Assembly: GCA_017794705.1 (NCBI GenBank)
Contig: CP051235.1
Location: 373,010-437,009, forward strand
Direction of reading: 5' to 3'
From: Devosia sp.
Lineage (GTDB): Bacteria; Pseudomonadota; Alphaproteobacteria; Rhizobiales; Devosiaceae
Length of the DNA: 64,000 nucleotides
How positions within the stretch are numbered: the stretch's first letter is position 1; the number at the start of each line of letters is the position of its first letter. Position numbers and translations under genes: made by a program. Shown in pieces: positions 26,615-35,262 of this stretch. Under the pieces are notes generated by a model, which saw only the letters and a program-made list of their open reading frames with translations, ran no database searches and had not been told where the DNA came from.

Positions 26615-26691
26615 CGGGGCATAGCTCAGCCTGGTAGAGCACTGGTTTTGGGAACCAGGGGTCGCAAGTTCGAATCTTGCTGCCCCGACCA
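26615..26691 (+). tRNA. tRNA-Pro (TGG)
   Basis: Acceptor arms CGGGGCA/TGCCCCG pair fully. The anticodon stem CTGGT/ACCAG carries loop TTTGGGA, giving TGG. The T-arm loop TTCGAAT and encoded CCA are present. Confidence 0.97.
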
Positions 26692-26744
26692 CGGGTGGAT
26701 AGACTGGCCAGTGCGCCATCCAATGCTGCGGAGACCTGATCTAC

Positions 26745-27050
26745 ATGACCGCGATCATTTATCGTCCCTCTCGAAATGCCATGCAGTCCGGCAAGGGAAA
26801 AACGAAGAAGTGGTTGCTGGTGCATGAGCGTCAGGAGGCGCGCGAGATCGAGCCTCTGATGGGCTACACTTCGTCGCGCGACACACAGGTTCAGGTCAAG
26901 CTGAGCTTCGACACGCAGGAAGCTGCCGAGGAATATGCGCGAAAGAACGGTCTAGCCTATGTGGTCAAGCAAGCGCATGAATCGACGCCGAAACGCACGG
27001 TTTATTCCGACAATTTCCGGCACGACCGCAAGACGCCCTGGACGCACTGA
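26745..27050 (+). CDS. Complex I accessory subunit, NDUFS4-like
   Basis: 101 residues. The pattern IYRPSRNAMQSGKGKTKKWLL, then PLMGYTSSRDTQVQVKLSFDTQEAA and YARKNGLAYVV, is that of the 'ETC complex I subunit conserved region' family, the bacterial relative of mitochondrial NDUFS4 (18 kDa). It is a soluble accessory protein of the proton-pumping NADH dehydrogenase in alphaproteobacteria and stands apart from any nuo operon here. GGAG lies 11 bases before the ATG. Its stop is one base from the convergent ATPase gene. Confidence 0.9.
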   Translation: MTAIIYRPSRNAMQSGKGKTKKWLLVHERQEAREIEPLMGYTSSRDTQVQVKLSFDTQEAAEEYARKNGLAYVVKQAHESTPKRTVYSDNFRHDRKTPWTH

Positions 27051-27051
27051 A

Positions 27052-27627
27052 TCAGCCTGCCGACTGCCAGCGTCTGACCTGATCCTCGACGAATGCAACG
27101 CGTTCTTTGACCGGGACTTTTGGCAGTTCCGTCAGCGTATAGCCGTGCGCGGGATAGTAAAGGGTGAGATCCTCGTACTCGGCCAGGGCGTGCTCGAAAC
27201 CGAGCTGGCGTTCTTCGTCAGCGGCGAAAAGCGCTGGCCATGGCGGGGCGATGAAGACGTTTCTCGAATATCGGTATTGCCGGAGCAGATCGGCATGATC
27301 GTCGGCGACGGCAAGCTGGTTGCGTTCTAGGGCGGCGGTGGCTTCCAGGATTGAGCGGTCGAAGAAGACCGGCCCCTCAAATCTGGCGGCGTCGGCATGA
27401 AAATGCCGGCCCATTTCAATGGCGCGACGGGCGAACTTTTCTATATCGACCCAGGGCAATGCTGACCCGTCGCCCTCCAGTTCCTGTTTGACGATGATGC
27501 GGCCTGGTTCAGGCATTACGGCGTGGCCGCGTTCGGCCAGCGCCTCGATCAAGGTGGACTTGCCACCGCCTGAGCAGCCGGTGATCACAATGCGATTGTT
27601 GCTCAGCGCCAACGGCCGTAACTCCAT
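27052..27627 (-). CDS. AAA-type ATP/GTP-binding protein (AAA_28)
   Basis: 191 residues. P-loop TGCSGGGKSTL near residues 16-26, then EPGR, a KFARRAIEM helix and FFDRSILEA (possible Walker B and sensor). The size and pattern fit the AAA_28 family of small kinase-like ATPases of unknown substrate. The start overlaps the 3' end of yidD by 25 bases, so it is cotranscribed with yidD and the IscU-like gene. Confidence 0.75.
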   Translation of the reverse strand: MELRPLALSNNRIVITGCSGGGKSTLIEALAERGHAVMPEPGRIIVKQELEGDGSALPWVDIEKFARRAIEMGRHFHADAARFEGPVFFDRSILEATAALERNQLAVADDHADLLRQYRYSRNVFIAPPWPALFAADEERQLGFEHALAEYEDLTLYYPAHGYTLTELPKVPVKERVAFVEDQVRRWQSAG

Positions 27628-27914
27628 GGGAAATACCAGTGTGCCTCTTCCGGCAGTGTTTCGGGTACCGGGTCGTAGCCGTGCGTTCCGCCGGGGCGGC
27701 AGCGGAACAGGCGGGCCGCGCCCATCCAGCCACCAGGCCAGAAGCCGAAACGCCAGATGGCGTCTCGGGTGAATTCAGAACAGGTCGGCAGATGCCGGCA
27801 AGTGCGGCCGGCGATGGCCGACAGGGTGTAGCGATAGATTGTGATCAGGGTCACGGCCAGGATTTTGAAGGGAAAGTCGAGGACAAACGCCACACGGCGC
27901 CACATCTCAGGCAT
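27603..27914 (-). CDS. yidD: Membrane protein insertion efficiency factor YidD
   Basis: About 103 residues from ATG 27914 (ATG 27905 is also possible). The YidD signature is clear: CRHLPTCSEFTRDAIWRFGFWPGG, RCRPGG and GYDPVP at the end. An amphipathic N-terminal helix is expected to bind the membrane next to YidC. YidD usually neighbours rnpA-yidC, but in Hyphomicrobiales it is often found here, next to an IscU-like gene. The start overlaps the upstream gene by eight bases. Confidence 0.92.
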   Translation of the reverse strand: MPEMWRRVAFVLDFPFKILAVTLITIYRYTLSAIAGRTCRHLPTCSEFTRDAIWRFGFWPGGWMGAARLFRCRPGGTHGYDPVPETLPEEAHWYFPWSYGRWR

Positions 27915-28356
27915 GGGCTTTTTGCTGCGCGTCGATCTGGTCGAGGCAATCGACGATGGCCTCGAACACCAACATGGTGGAGGCATGGCGCGGCGCAAAA
28001 TCGCGGACTGGCTCGAGATATTTCAGATCAACCCAGCGGCCAGAGGGAGGCGGACCGTCCTGTTTGAGCATCGCCAGCATCTGGTCCCGCAACTGACGCA
28101 GTTCATCCGATGAAGCGCCGACTACGCGTTCGGCAACCACCGAGGCGGATGTTTGGCCAAGCGCGCAGGCCTCCACCTGTTGTGCATAGTCGGAAACGCG
28201 CCCTGCCCCGTCGAGGGAAAGCTGGACGTCGACCGACGAGCCGCAGATGCGGGACACCTTGCGGGCGCTGGCATCGGGGGACGTGAGCGGCGCGTCTTCC
28301 TTGAGACGGCCAGCCAGTTCGAGAATCTTTTGCGAATAGAGTTCAGTCAGTTCCAT
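27907..28356 (-). CDS. IscU/NifU-like iron-sulfur scaffold protein
   Basis: 149 residues. Three spaced cysteines match the scaffold layout: RICGSSVDV near residue 38, [12 protein letters not shown] near 64 and a late FEAIVDCL near 136. The overall fold pattern is that of the SufE/NifU-N superfamily, with [10 protein letters not shown] at the N-terminus. It probably holds nascent Fe-S clusters. Divergent from folE, sharing a 148-base promoter region. Confidence 0.82.
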   Translation of the reverse strand: MELTELYSQKILELAGRLKEDAPLTSPDASARKVSRICGSSVDVQLSLDGAGRVSDYAQQVEACALGQTSASVVAERVVGASSDELRQLRDQMLAMLKQDGPPPSGRWVDLKYLEPVRDFAPRHASTMLVFEAIVDCLDQIDAQQKAHA

Positions 28357-28504
28357 CAGTTCACGCGGCTTTGTATTGTGTGCGCACGGATCGCCTCTAT
28401 ATATGGTGACTGCCCGGACTTGTCAGCCTTTGCCGGGTGAAGACGCGGTTCTGCCGCACCAATTGGTTGGCGTACTGTGTACGTCCCCGGTATGGAGTTA
28501 TCCC

Positions 28505-29128
28505 ATGGACGTCACGATCAAACGCGACAAAATTCTGCCTGCCCGCCCTCTGCCCGTCGAACGCCCCAGCCGTGAGGAAGCCGCCGCGGCCGTGCGGACA
28601 CTGATTGCCTGGGCCGGGGATGATCCGGACCGCGAAGGCATGCTGGATACGCCAGACCGGGTGTTGGACGCCTATGGCGAACTGTTCGATGGCTACGCCG
28701 CGGACCCTGAAGCTACCCTGCAAAAGACCTTCAAGGATGTTGGCGGCTACGACGATATCGTTCTGGTCAAGGATATTCCGTTCTATTCGCACTGCGAGCA
28801 CCACATGGTGCCGTTCTTCGGGTTGGCGCACATTGCCTATCTGCCGCATGACGGCGTGGTGGGGCTGAGCAAGTTGGCGCGGCTGACCAACGTTTTTGCG
28901 CACCGGTTCCAGACCCAGGAGAACCTGACGGCGCAGATCATCGATGCGATCAATGATCACCTCAATCCGCGCGGAGCGGCGGTGATGCTGGAAGCCGAAC
29001 ATATGTGCATGTCGATGCGCGGTGTGAAAACGCCAGGTGCCAAGACGGTCACCCACCGGTTCACCGGCGTGTTTGCGGAGGACCGCGACGAACAGGACCG
29101 GTTCTTTTCGATGGTCCACCGGGGCTGA
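28505..29128 (+). CDS. folE: GTP cyclohydrolase I
   Basis: 207 residues from the ATG at 28505 (GGAG seven bases upstream). Zinc and active-site elements are visible: [12 protein letters not shown] near residue 97 and HMCMSMRGV near 164-172. First step of folate (and queuosine) synthesis, GTP to 7,8-dihydroneopterin triphosphate. The open frame extends upstream, but the N-terminus and ribosome site fix the start. In the gap before it, TTGTGT (28376-28381), 16 bases, TATATA (28398-28403) could be the promoter. Confidence 0.96.
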   Translation: MDVTIKRDKILPARPLPVERPSREEAAAAVRTLIAWAGDDPDREGMLDTPDRVLDAYGELFDGYAADPEATLQKTFKDVGGYDDIVLVKDIPFYSHCEHHMVPFFGLAHIAYLPHDGVVGLSKLARLTNVFAHRFQTQENLTAQIIDAINDHLNPRGAAVMLEAEHMCMSMRGVKTPGAKTVTHRFTGVFAEDRDEQDRFFSMVHRG

Positions 29129-29206
29129 ACAGCGAACCGTTTCGCCACACCCACACCTTGACGCTGTGCTTTTGTGGGGCCAACCCTGCCCGCAAGGAGG
29201 CCACCC

Positions 29207-29806
29207 ATGTCTGACCAGTGTCTGATCGTCGTTGATGTGCAGAACGATTTTTGCCCGGGAGGTGCGCTGGCCGTACCCGAAGGCGATGCGATCGTGCCGC
29301 TGGTCAACCAGATGATCCGGGCGGCCGATCACACGATCCTCACCCAGGACTGGCACCCGGAGGGCCATTCCAGCTTTGCCAGTCAGCACCCCGGCAAAAA
29401 ACCGATGGACCTGACCGAGATGGACTATGGGCCACAGGTGCTGTGGCCCGATCATTGCGTGCAAGGATTCAAAGGGGCGGAGTTTCATCCGGATCTCGAT
29501 TGGACGAAGGCCGAAATGATTGTCCGCAAGGGATTTCGCAAAACGATCGATTCCTACTCGGCGCTTTTCGAGAATGACCACAAAACACCGACCGGGCTCG
29601 CCGGGTACCTTCGAGAACGGGAATTGTCGCGGCTGACATTCGTTGGGTTGGCGACAGATTTTTGTGTCGGCTATTCGGCGTTGGACGCCGCGGCGCAGGG
29701 ATTTGAGGTAACCGTGCGGCTGGATGCCTGCCGGGCAATCGACTTTGACGGGTCGCTCGACGCCATGCTCTCGCAGCTCAAGCAGGCTGGTGTTACAGTC
29801 GGCTAA
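29207..29806 (+). CDS. pncA: Nicotinamidase / pyrazinamidase
   Basis: 199 residues; AAGGAGG six bases before the ATG. The catalytic triad of the isochorismatase fold is present: D10 in VDVQNDF, Lys in IVRKGF (near 110) and Cys in ATDFCVG (near 148). The metal site DWHPEGH lies near 52-58. It converts nicotinamide to nicotinate. pncB follows after 20 bases and uses the product. Confidence 0.94.
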   Translation: MSDQCLIVVDVQNDFCPGGALAVPEGDAIVPLVNQMIRAADHTILTQDWHPEGHSSFASQHPGKKPMDLTEMDYGPQVLWPDHCVQGFKGAEFHPDLDWTKAEMIVRKGFRKTIDSYSALFENDHKTPTGLAGYLRERELSRLTFVGLATDFCVGYSALDAAAQGFEVTVRLDACRAIDFDGSLDAMLSQLKQAGVTVG

Positions 29807-29826
29807 ATCCACAGGCGGATAGCACA

Positions 29827-31131
29827 ATGCCCACCATCGACATTGCCAGCCGGGTCTACGCCCACACATGGAAGCTCGACCCGATCGTGCGCAGCCTGCT
29901 CGATACGGACTTTTACAAGCTGTTGATGCTGCAAATGATCTGGGGGCTGTACCCCGAGGTCACGACCACCTTTTCGCTGGTCAACCGGTCGAAACGGGTT
30001 CGGTTGGCGGATGAAATCGACATCGACGAGCTGCGCGAGCAGCTTGAATACGCGCGGACGCTGAAGCTGACCAAGAAGGAAATGATCTGGCTTGCGGGTA
30101 ACAGCTTCGCCGGACGGAAGCATATCTTCGAACCTGAGTTCCTGAACTGGCTGAGCAACTATCAGCTGCCGGAATTTGAGCTGAAAGAGGTCGATGGGCA
30201 ATTCGACCTGAGCTTTCACGGCACTTGGGCAGAGGTCAGCCTGTGGGAAATCCCGGCGCTGGCGATCATCGCGGAACTGAGGTCGCGCGCGGCGCTGAAG
30301 AGCCTCGGTCCTTTCACCCTCGACGTGATCTATGCCCGGGCCAAGGCAAAGATGTGGGAGAAGGTGGAACGGCTGCAGGAACTGCCCGACCTCATGATTT
30401 CTGACTTTGGAACGCGGCGGCGGCACTCCTATTTGTGGCAACGCTGGTGCGTCGAAGCACTCAAGGAAGGATTGGGCAACAAGCTCACTGGGACGTCGAA
30501 TGTGCTGCTGGCCATGGACACGGACCTTGAGGCCGTAGGCACGAACGCGCACGAATTGCCGATGGTGCTGGCCGCCCTCGCCCGCAGCGACAACGAATTG
30601 CGGGATGCGCCCTATCGTGTGCTTTTGGACTGGCGGCACTACTACGGCGGCAATCTGCTAGTGGTGCTGCCGGATTCCTTTGGCACGGCGGCTTTTCTTC
30701 GGGACGCGCCGGACTGGGTGGCCAACTGGACAGGGTTCCGGCCTGACAGTGCACCGCCGATCCCCGGGGGCGAGCAGATCATCGAGTGGTGGAAGGAGAA
30801 AGGTGTCGACCCTCGCGAGAAGCTGCTGATTTTCTCGGACGGGCTGGACATCGATTCAATTCAGGAAACCTATCGCCACTTCCACGGACGGGTACGTATG
30901 GCCTTTGGCTGGGGCACCAACCTGACCAATGATTTCCGTGGCTGCGCGCCCTCACCCATGCCCGGGCTTGACCCGATGTCGATCGTTTGCAAGGTCACCG
31001 AGGCCAATGGGCGACCAGCTGTCAAACTCAGCGACAATCCGGAAAAGGCCATCGGGGAGCCGGGGGAAATCGAACGCTACATCAAGCTGTTCGGCAACAG
31101 TGGACGCGTGGAACAGCCGGTGCTGGTCTAG
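29827..31131 (+). CDS. pncB: Nicotinate phosphoribosyltransferase
   Basis: 434 residues; joins nicotinate to PRPP to give nicotinate mononucleotide in NAD salvage. Family features: [16 protein letters not shown] at the N-terminus, a FGTRRRHSY element near residue 195 (catalytic His region), GTSNVLLA near 220 and the phosphate-binding IFSDGLDID and [10 protein letters not shown] regions near 335-365. It lies between pncA and hisI with gaps of 20 and 16 bases, so these genes form one operon. Confidence 0.96.
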   Translation: MPTIDIASRVYAHTWKLDPIVRSLLDTDFYKLLMLQMIWGLYPEVTTTFSLVNRSKRVRLADEIDIDELREQLEYARTLKLTKKEMIWLAGNSFAGRKHIFEPEFLNWLSNYQLPEFELKEVDGQFDLSFHGTWAEVSLWEIPALAIIAELRSRAALKSLGPFTLDVIYARAKAKMWEKVERLQELPDLMISDFGTRRRHSYLWQRWCVEALKEGLGNKLTGTSNVLLAMDTDLEAVGTNAHELPMVLAALARSDNELRDAPYRVLLDWRHYYGGNLLVVLPDSFGTAAFLRDAPDWVANWTGFRPDSAPPIPGGEQIIEWWKEKGVDPREKLLIFSDGLDIDSIQETYRHFHGRVRMAFGWGTNLTNDFRGCAPSPMPGLDPMSIVCKVTEANGRPAVKLSDNPEKAIGEPGEIERYIKLFGNSGRVEQPVLV

Positions 31132-31147
31132 CGGCAAGGGAAACTTC

Positions 31148-31597
31148 ATGGACTTTGTTGATCCATCCGGACTGGACAAGGATGCCCTCGAAGCGGGCGC
31201 GGACTTCGCGCCGCGCTTTGACGAAAAGGGGCTGATTCTCGCCGTGACGACCGAGGCGGGCAGCGGTGAAGTTCTGATGGTGGCCTATATGAATGCCGAG
31301 GCGCTGGCGCAGACGCTTTCGACAGGCGATGTTCACTATTTCTCCCGTTCCCGCAACATGTTGTGGCGAAAAGGTGAGTCGTCAGGTGAAGTCCAGCGGC
31401 TTGTCGAAATGCGCACTGACTGTGACCAGGACGTGCTGTTGCTGACAGTCGAGCAGACTGGAAGAGGTGCGGCCTGCCACACCGGACACAAGAGCTGCTT
31501 TTACCGGCGCGTGGAGCAGGCGGACGGGGCTGTGAAGCTTGTGCGCGATGCCGACGGGCCATTGTTTGATCCCAGGGAAGTTTACCGGGGCTCCTGA
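31148..31597 (+). CDS. hisI: Phosphoribosyl-AMP cyclohydrolase
   Basis: 149 residues from the ATG at 31148, with AAGGGA five bases upstream. Metal-binding elements RTDCDQDVLLL (near 88) and ACHTGHKSCFYR (near 107-118) match the single-domain HisI enzyme (no HisE fusion). Third step of histidine synthesis. The other his genes are not in the window; proximity to folE is usual in this group of bacteria. Confidence 0.95.
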   Translation: MDFVDPSGLDKDALEAGADFAPRFDEKGLILAVTTEAGSGEVLMVAYMNAEALAQTLSTGDVHYFSRSRNMLWRKGESSGEVQRLVEMRTDCDQDVLLLTVEQTGRGAACHTGHKSCFYRRVEQADGAVKLVRDADGPLFDPREVYRGS

Positions 31598-31613
31598 CCC
31601 GAAAGGTGCTGTT

Positions 31614-32309
31614 ATGTCTGAAGGCCTCAGTAACTCGACCACGGTCAAGCTTGTTTTCCAGATACTGATTTCACTGGTGCTGTTGGGGGGCCTGATATTC
31701 CTTCCGGCGGGCACACTCCAATGGCCTGCGGCCTGGTGGTTTCTGGGTCTGTTCGGGGTCGAAATGATCATCGGTTTCGCATTGCTGCTGCGGGCAAACC
31801 CGGAAATCATCACGGCCCGACAGAAGATGACGGCCGAAGGAACGCAAAGCTGGGATGTACCCATCATGATCGGCCAGATCATCGGCTTGTTGGCCATCGC
31901 TCCGTTGGCGGGGCTCGATTTCCGGTGGGGCGGTGGTCAATTTCCGTTCTGGCTGATCATCATTGGCAATCTGATGTTTGGATTCGGCTTTGCATTGATG
32001 CTTTGGGCGCAAGCGGTCAATCGCCATTTCGAGCCCAGCGTGCGTATTCAGACCGACCGGGATCACAAGGTCATCAGCGACGGTCCATACGCCTATGTGC
32101 GCCATCCCGGCTATGTCGCAGCCACTTTTCTCGCGGTTGGCATGGCACTGGCGCTTGGGTCACTTTGGGCGCTTGTGCCCGCGGTGATCGTGAAGCTGCT
32201 GCTGCTTTACCGCACTGTGAGAGAGGACCGGCTACTGCAAGAAGAACTGAACGGATATGCCGAGTTTGCGCGGAACACCCGCTATCGCTGGGTGCCCGGC
32301 GTCTGGTAA
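31614..32309 (+). CDS. Isoprenylcysteine methyltransferase-like membrane protein
   Basis: 231 residues with about five hydrophobic segments. The C-terminal part has the ICMT/PEMT-like signature VISDGPYAYVRHPGYVAATFL (near 155-175) and a late EDRLLQEELNGYAEFARNTRYRWVPGVW. These proteins bind S-adenosylmethionine at the membrane; the bacterial substrate is usually unknown. The 3' end overlaps the convergent rhomboid gene by 28 bases. Confidence 0.82.
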   Translation: MSEGLSNSTTVKLVFQILISLVLLGGLIFLPAGTLQWPAAWWFLGLFGVEMIIGFALLLRANPEIITARQKMTAEGTQSWDVPIMIGQIIGLLAIAPLAGLDFRWGGGQFPFWLIIIGNLMFGFGFALMLWAQAVNRHFEPSVRIQTDRDHKVISDGPYAYVRHPGYVAATFLAVGMALALGSLWALVPAVIVKLLLLYRTVREDRLLQEELNGYAEFARNTRYRWVPGVW

Positions 32310-33106
32310 TCCGGGCGCGTTTCAAGCAGCGGGGCCAAAAGCAGGCCCGCGGCGAAACCACCGATGTGCGCCTGCCAGGCGATCTGCATGCCTTCTGCAC
32401 CGGTGATCAATTCATAGACCGGGATCGCCAGGTTGATGCCGATCCAGAACAGGGTGAAGAATCGCGGCCTGGGGTTGGTGAAGACCTCAACCAGGGTGGC
32501 GAGACGGCGGCCAAGCACCCTCACCTCACCAGTCTCTGGATGGCGGGCGACCTGGACGGGCTGGAAGATGAAACGAGTTGCGACACCTGTCAGCCCGGCG
32601 ATGCCACCCGAGGCACCGACCAGCACGGCCAGATCTCCCCAGGCAAGCAATGTGAAGGCCAGCGCGCCGAACGCGGCGCCGAGGAAGAAGACCGCCAGGA
32701 ATTTCAGTGCACCGTATCGTTTGGCCACCGGCGTGCCGAAGATGGCGAGCCAGGCGACGTTCATGATGACATGCGTCCAGCTGCCGTGCAGCAACGCGTG
32801 GGTGAAGGGGGTCCAGATCAGCGGCCAAAGCCCGCCCGGCACTGTCGGTTCCATGAGCCGAATCGGTAGAAAACCCAACCAGATCGCCAGTTGCAGTTGT
32901 CCTGCGTCATCCAGCACGAAGGTGTATGCGGCGAAAATCGCCAGCAACATGAGCACCGACCAACTGAGTATGGGCGGCAGGTTGAAGATCGGCTGATTGC
33001 CGGGCGGCGACTGGAATGATTTTTCCTCTTCCCCATCGCCACCGGCGGGTGGTCTCGACTGATAGTTCACACGATTATCCCTGTTTGACTGACCACCATC
33101 CGGCAT
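32282..33106 (-). CDS. Rhomboid-family intramembrane serine protease
   Basis: 274 residues with an N-terminal cytoplasmic part of about 45 residues rich in Pro, Gly and Glu, then six or more helices. The catalytic dyad is recognisable: Ser in VGASGGIAG (GASG, near residue 166) and His in WQAHIGGFAAG (near 250). The upstream HxxxN element is HVIMN. No clear ribosome site at the ATG. Its promoter region, shared with the PAS-protein gene, holds an exact CtrA-type box. Confidence 0.88.
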   Translation of the reverse strand: MPDGGQSNRDNRVNYQSRPPAGGDGEEEKSFQSPPGNQPIFNLPPILSWSVLMLLAIFAAYTFVLDDAGQLQLAIWLGFLPIRLMEPTVPGGLWPLIWTPFTHALLHGSWTHVIMNVAWLAIFGTPVAKRYGALKFLAVFFLGAAFGALAFTLLAWGDLAVLVGASGGIAGLTGVATRFIFQPVQVARHPETGEVRVLGRRLATLVEVFTNPRPRFFTLFWIGINLAIPVYELITGAEGMQIAWQAHIGGFAAGLLLAPLLETRPDYQTPGTQR

Positions 33107-33145
33107 GTGCGCCGGTTATGCACAATGCGGCTCCACACGTTAACC

Positions 33146-33160
33146 TTAATGAATGTTTAA
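33146..33160. promoter_or_regulatory. CtrA-type box between rhomboid and PAS genes
   Basis: Exact TTAA-N7-TTAA, 86 bases before the PAS-protein start and 39 before the rhomboid start. A third TTAA lies two bases further upstream (33140-33143). Confidence 0.5.
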
Positions 33161-33246
33161 AGGCGATTTTTGGCTTCGGGTCTGAGATTGTTGTGAACAG
33201 AAGTGGCGCGGCCAAGCGTCAACGGGGCAAATCGGCGGGACAAGAA

Positions 33247-33903
33247 ATGCAACGGGCCAGCACGAAGATTCTTTTTGACTACTGGAACCAGTTGCGGGGC
33301 TCACGCAGCGCGCCGGAGCGCAAGGATGTGGACCCTACCCGCATCCGGCAGGCGCTGGGTAGCACGTTCATCCTTGAATCCAACGAAGGTGAAGACTTTT
33401 CCTTCCGGCTCGCCGGGTCGCACCTTTGCTCGGCTTATTGCCGCGAGTTGAAAGGACGCCCCTTCTCCCGCCTGTGGCATGACAAGGATCGAGATGCGGT
33501 GGGCACGTTGATCCGGGCCGTAACCGAGGATTTTGCCGTGGCGCTGGTGACATTCGAGGCCACCACCTCCTCCAATTCCAAGCTGAGCTTTGAGACCATA
33601 CTGATGCCGCTGCGCCACAACGGTAGCTCAACCTCCCGCATCCTGGGCGGCATGACGGCGATGGAAGAACCCTATTGGTTCGGCGCCCAGCCGATCATGG
33701 AACAGCGCATCACCGGCCTGCGCCTGATTTGGCCCGACGATTTGTCTACGCCCGACCGGTTGGACGATGTTGTCGCCGAATTCCCTCAGGAAGTCGCCAT
33801 GGGTGGCGACGGCTCGATGACGGGGACGCCTGCCAAGGTGCACGGCCGCAATGCCCGCCGCTACAACCATCTTGCGGTCATCGACGGCGGCCGGACGAAT
33901 TAA
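33247..33903 (+). CDS. PAS-domain protein (PAS_5 family)
   Basis: 218 residues from the ATG at 33247 (GGGA six bases upstream); the frame is open further 5' but without coding character. The region YWNQLRGSRSAPERKDVDPTRIRQAL followed by FILESNEGEDFSFRLAGSHLCSAYCRELKGRPFSRLW is the hallmark of the PAS_5 family (formerly a DUF) found in alphaproteobacteria. There is no output domain, so it probably works as a stand-alone sensor. The double-PilZ gene follows after 94 bases. Confidence 0.82.
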   Translation: MQRASTKILFDYWNQLRGSRSAPERKDVDPTRIRQALGSTFILESNEGEDFSFRLAGSHLCSAYCRELKGRPFSRLWHDKDRDAVGTLIRAVTEDFAVALVTFEATTSSNSKLSFETILMPLRHNGSSTSRILGGMTAMEEPYWFGAQPIMEQRITGLRLIWPDDLSTPDRLDDVVAEFPQEVAMGGDGSMTGTPAKVHGRNARRYNHLAVIDGGRTN

Positions 33904-33997
33904 TCGGTCCTGACGGCAGGTTTCGCCGCAAAGGTTACGCAGGGTTAACCAATCACGGCTATCGTCATCGGATACTTTCCAATGTCCGAGACACGGC

Positions 33998-34630
33998 ATG
34001 CTCAAAGATTCTGCCATCGCAAAGCTCCGCGCCAGTGAAGCGGTCAAGGCAAGCGACGGCCGGCGTTATCAACGCGTCTATATTTCCGCCCTCGGGCGCT
34101 ACATGCTTTCCGACAAGCGCGAGTTCCCCTGCCAGGTGATCGAAATGTCGCCCGGCGATGCCCGGATCATCGCGCCGGTGGCCGGTCATGTGGACGAGCG
34201 GGTGATTGCCTATATTGATCATATCGGACGTATCGAGGGGACTATCACCGGTTTGATCGACGGCGGCTTCGAAGTGGATTTGCTGGCGTCGGCCCGCAAA
34301 CGGGACAAGATGGCCAATCAGCTGACCTGGCTGACCAACAAGGACGCCCTAAATCTGCCTGAAGACCGCGCCCACGAACGGCTGGTGCCGGACAACCGGC
34401 ATTCGATCATCAAGCTTGAAGACGGCCGCAAATACAATTGCAAGATCATCGACATTTCCCTTGGTGGTGCCGCGGTTGAAATGGACGTACGGCCGGCCAT
34501 CGGCACTCCATGCACGCTCGGCCGCATGCGCGCCCGTGTAGTTCGGCATTTCCAGGATGGTGTGGCGGTGGAGTTCGCTTCAATCCAGCAGATGCTGACC
34601 GTCGTGCAGCAGAACCTTCGGCTGAACTGA
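33998..34630 (+). CDS. Double PilZ-domain protein
   Basis: 210 residues. Two PilZ-like domains: residues about 20-100 (RRYQRVYISALG, then IEMSPGDARI) and about 128-205 (HSIIKLEDGRKYNCKIIDISLGGAAVEMD). The second keeps the DxSxGG motif that contacts c-di-GMP, while the Arg motif before it is degenerate; in the first it is the other way round. It may bind c-di-GMP weakly or with both domains together. Between the PAS and HIT genes. Confidence 0.82.
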   Translation: MLKDSAIAKLRASEAVKASDGRRYQRVYISALGRYMLSDKREFPCQVIEMSPGDARIIAPVAGHVDERVIAYIDHIGRIEGTITGLIDGGFEVDLLASARKRDKMANQLTWLTNKDALNLPEDRAHERLVPDNRHSIIKLEDGRKYNCKIIDISLGGAAVEMDVRPAIGTPCTLGRMRARVVRHFQDGVAVEFASIQQMLTVVQQNLRLN

Positions 34631-34643
34631 GCCGGACCTTCTT

Positions 34644-35135
34644 GTGGCAGAACGGCAGGAGTTCGACGTCGACGCCTATATCGAGCGTACCCGCAACGGC
34701 CCTTGTTTCATCTGCGAGCTAGTGAGCGGTAATCCCGAATATGCCCACCACATCATCCACCAAGATGAAGACCTAGTCGTCTTTCTGAGCAAATACCCTA
34801 CCTTGCCTGGCTATTGTCTGGTCAGTCCGCGCCGCCACGTCGAAGATTTGTCCGCGGACATCACTGAAGCCGAGTATCTTCACCTTCATCAGCATGTTTT
34901 TCACATTTCAAGGGCGCTGAAGCAGGTGTTTGATGCGGAGCGCATCTACATCCTGTCTCTCGGAAGTAAGCAGGGTAATGCACACCTGCATTGGCAAGTC
35001 GTGCTGTTGCCGAAAGGGGTGCCCTACGACAAGCAACAGTATCATGCGCTGATGGCTGAAAATGGGATACTCAATTTCTCCGCCAAAGAGATGAGCGCTC
35101 AGGCTGCCAACATCAGAGCCGCCCTGAACTTCTGA
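34644..35135 (+). CDS. HIT-family protein with HxHxQ active site
   Basis: 163 residues from the GTG at 34644, 13 bases after the PilZ stop. A CFIC (CxxC) pair near residue 21 probably binds zinc. The nucleotide-hydrolase/transferase motif is GNAHLHWQVVLLP near 111-123: the third His of the HxHxHxx triad is Gln, as in the GalT branch of the superfamily. Likely a nucleotide hydrolase or nucleotidyltransferase in the cytoplasm; substrate unknown. Confidence 0.85.
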   Translation: MAERQEFDVDAYIERTRNGPCFICELVSGNPEYAHHIIHQDEDLVVFLSKYPTLPGYCLVSPRRHVEDLSADITEAEYLHLHQHVFHISRALKQVFDAERIYILSLGSKQGNAHLHWQVVLLPKGVPYDKQQYHALMAENGILNFSAKEMSAQAANIRAALNF

Positions 35136-35262
35136 AGTCCCCGAACTCATGCCTAACAGGGCGTGAACCGCACGCATAAATCTCGATTCAAAAGTGCGTG
35201 GCAATTTTCCGAAGCCCGAAATCCGCGGTGTCTAGCGTGATCCCCAACAAGGGGGCACTGCT

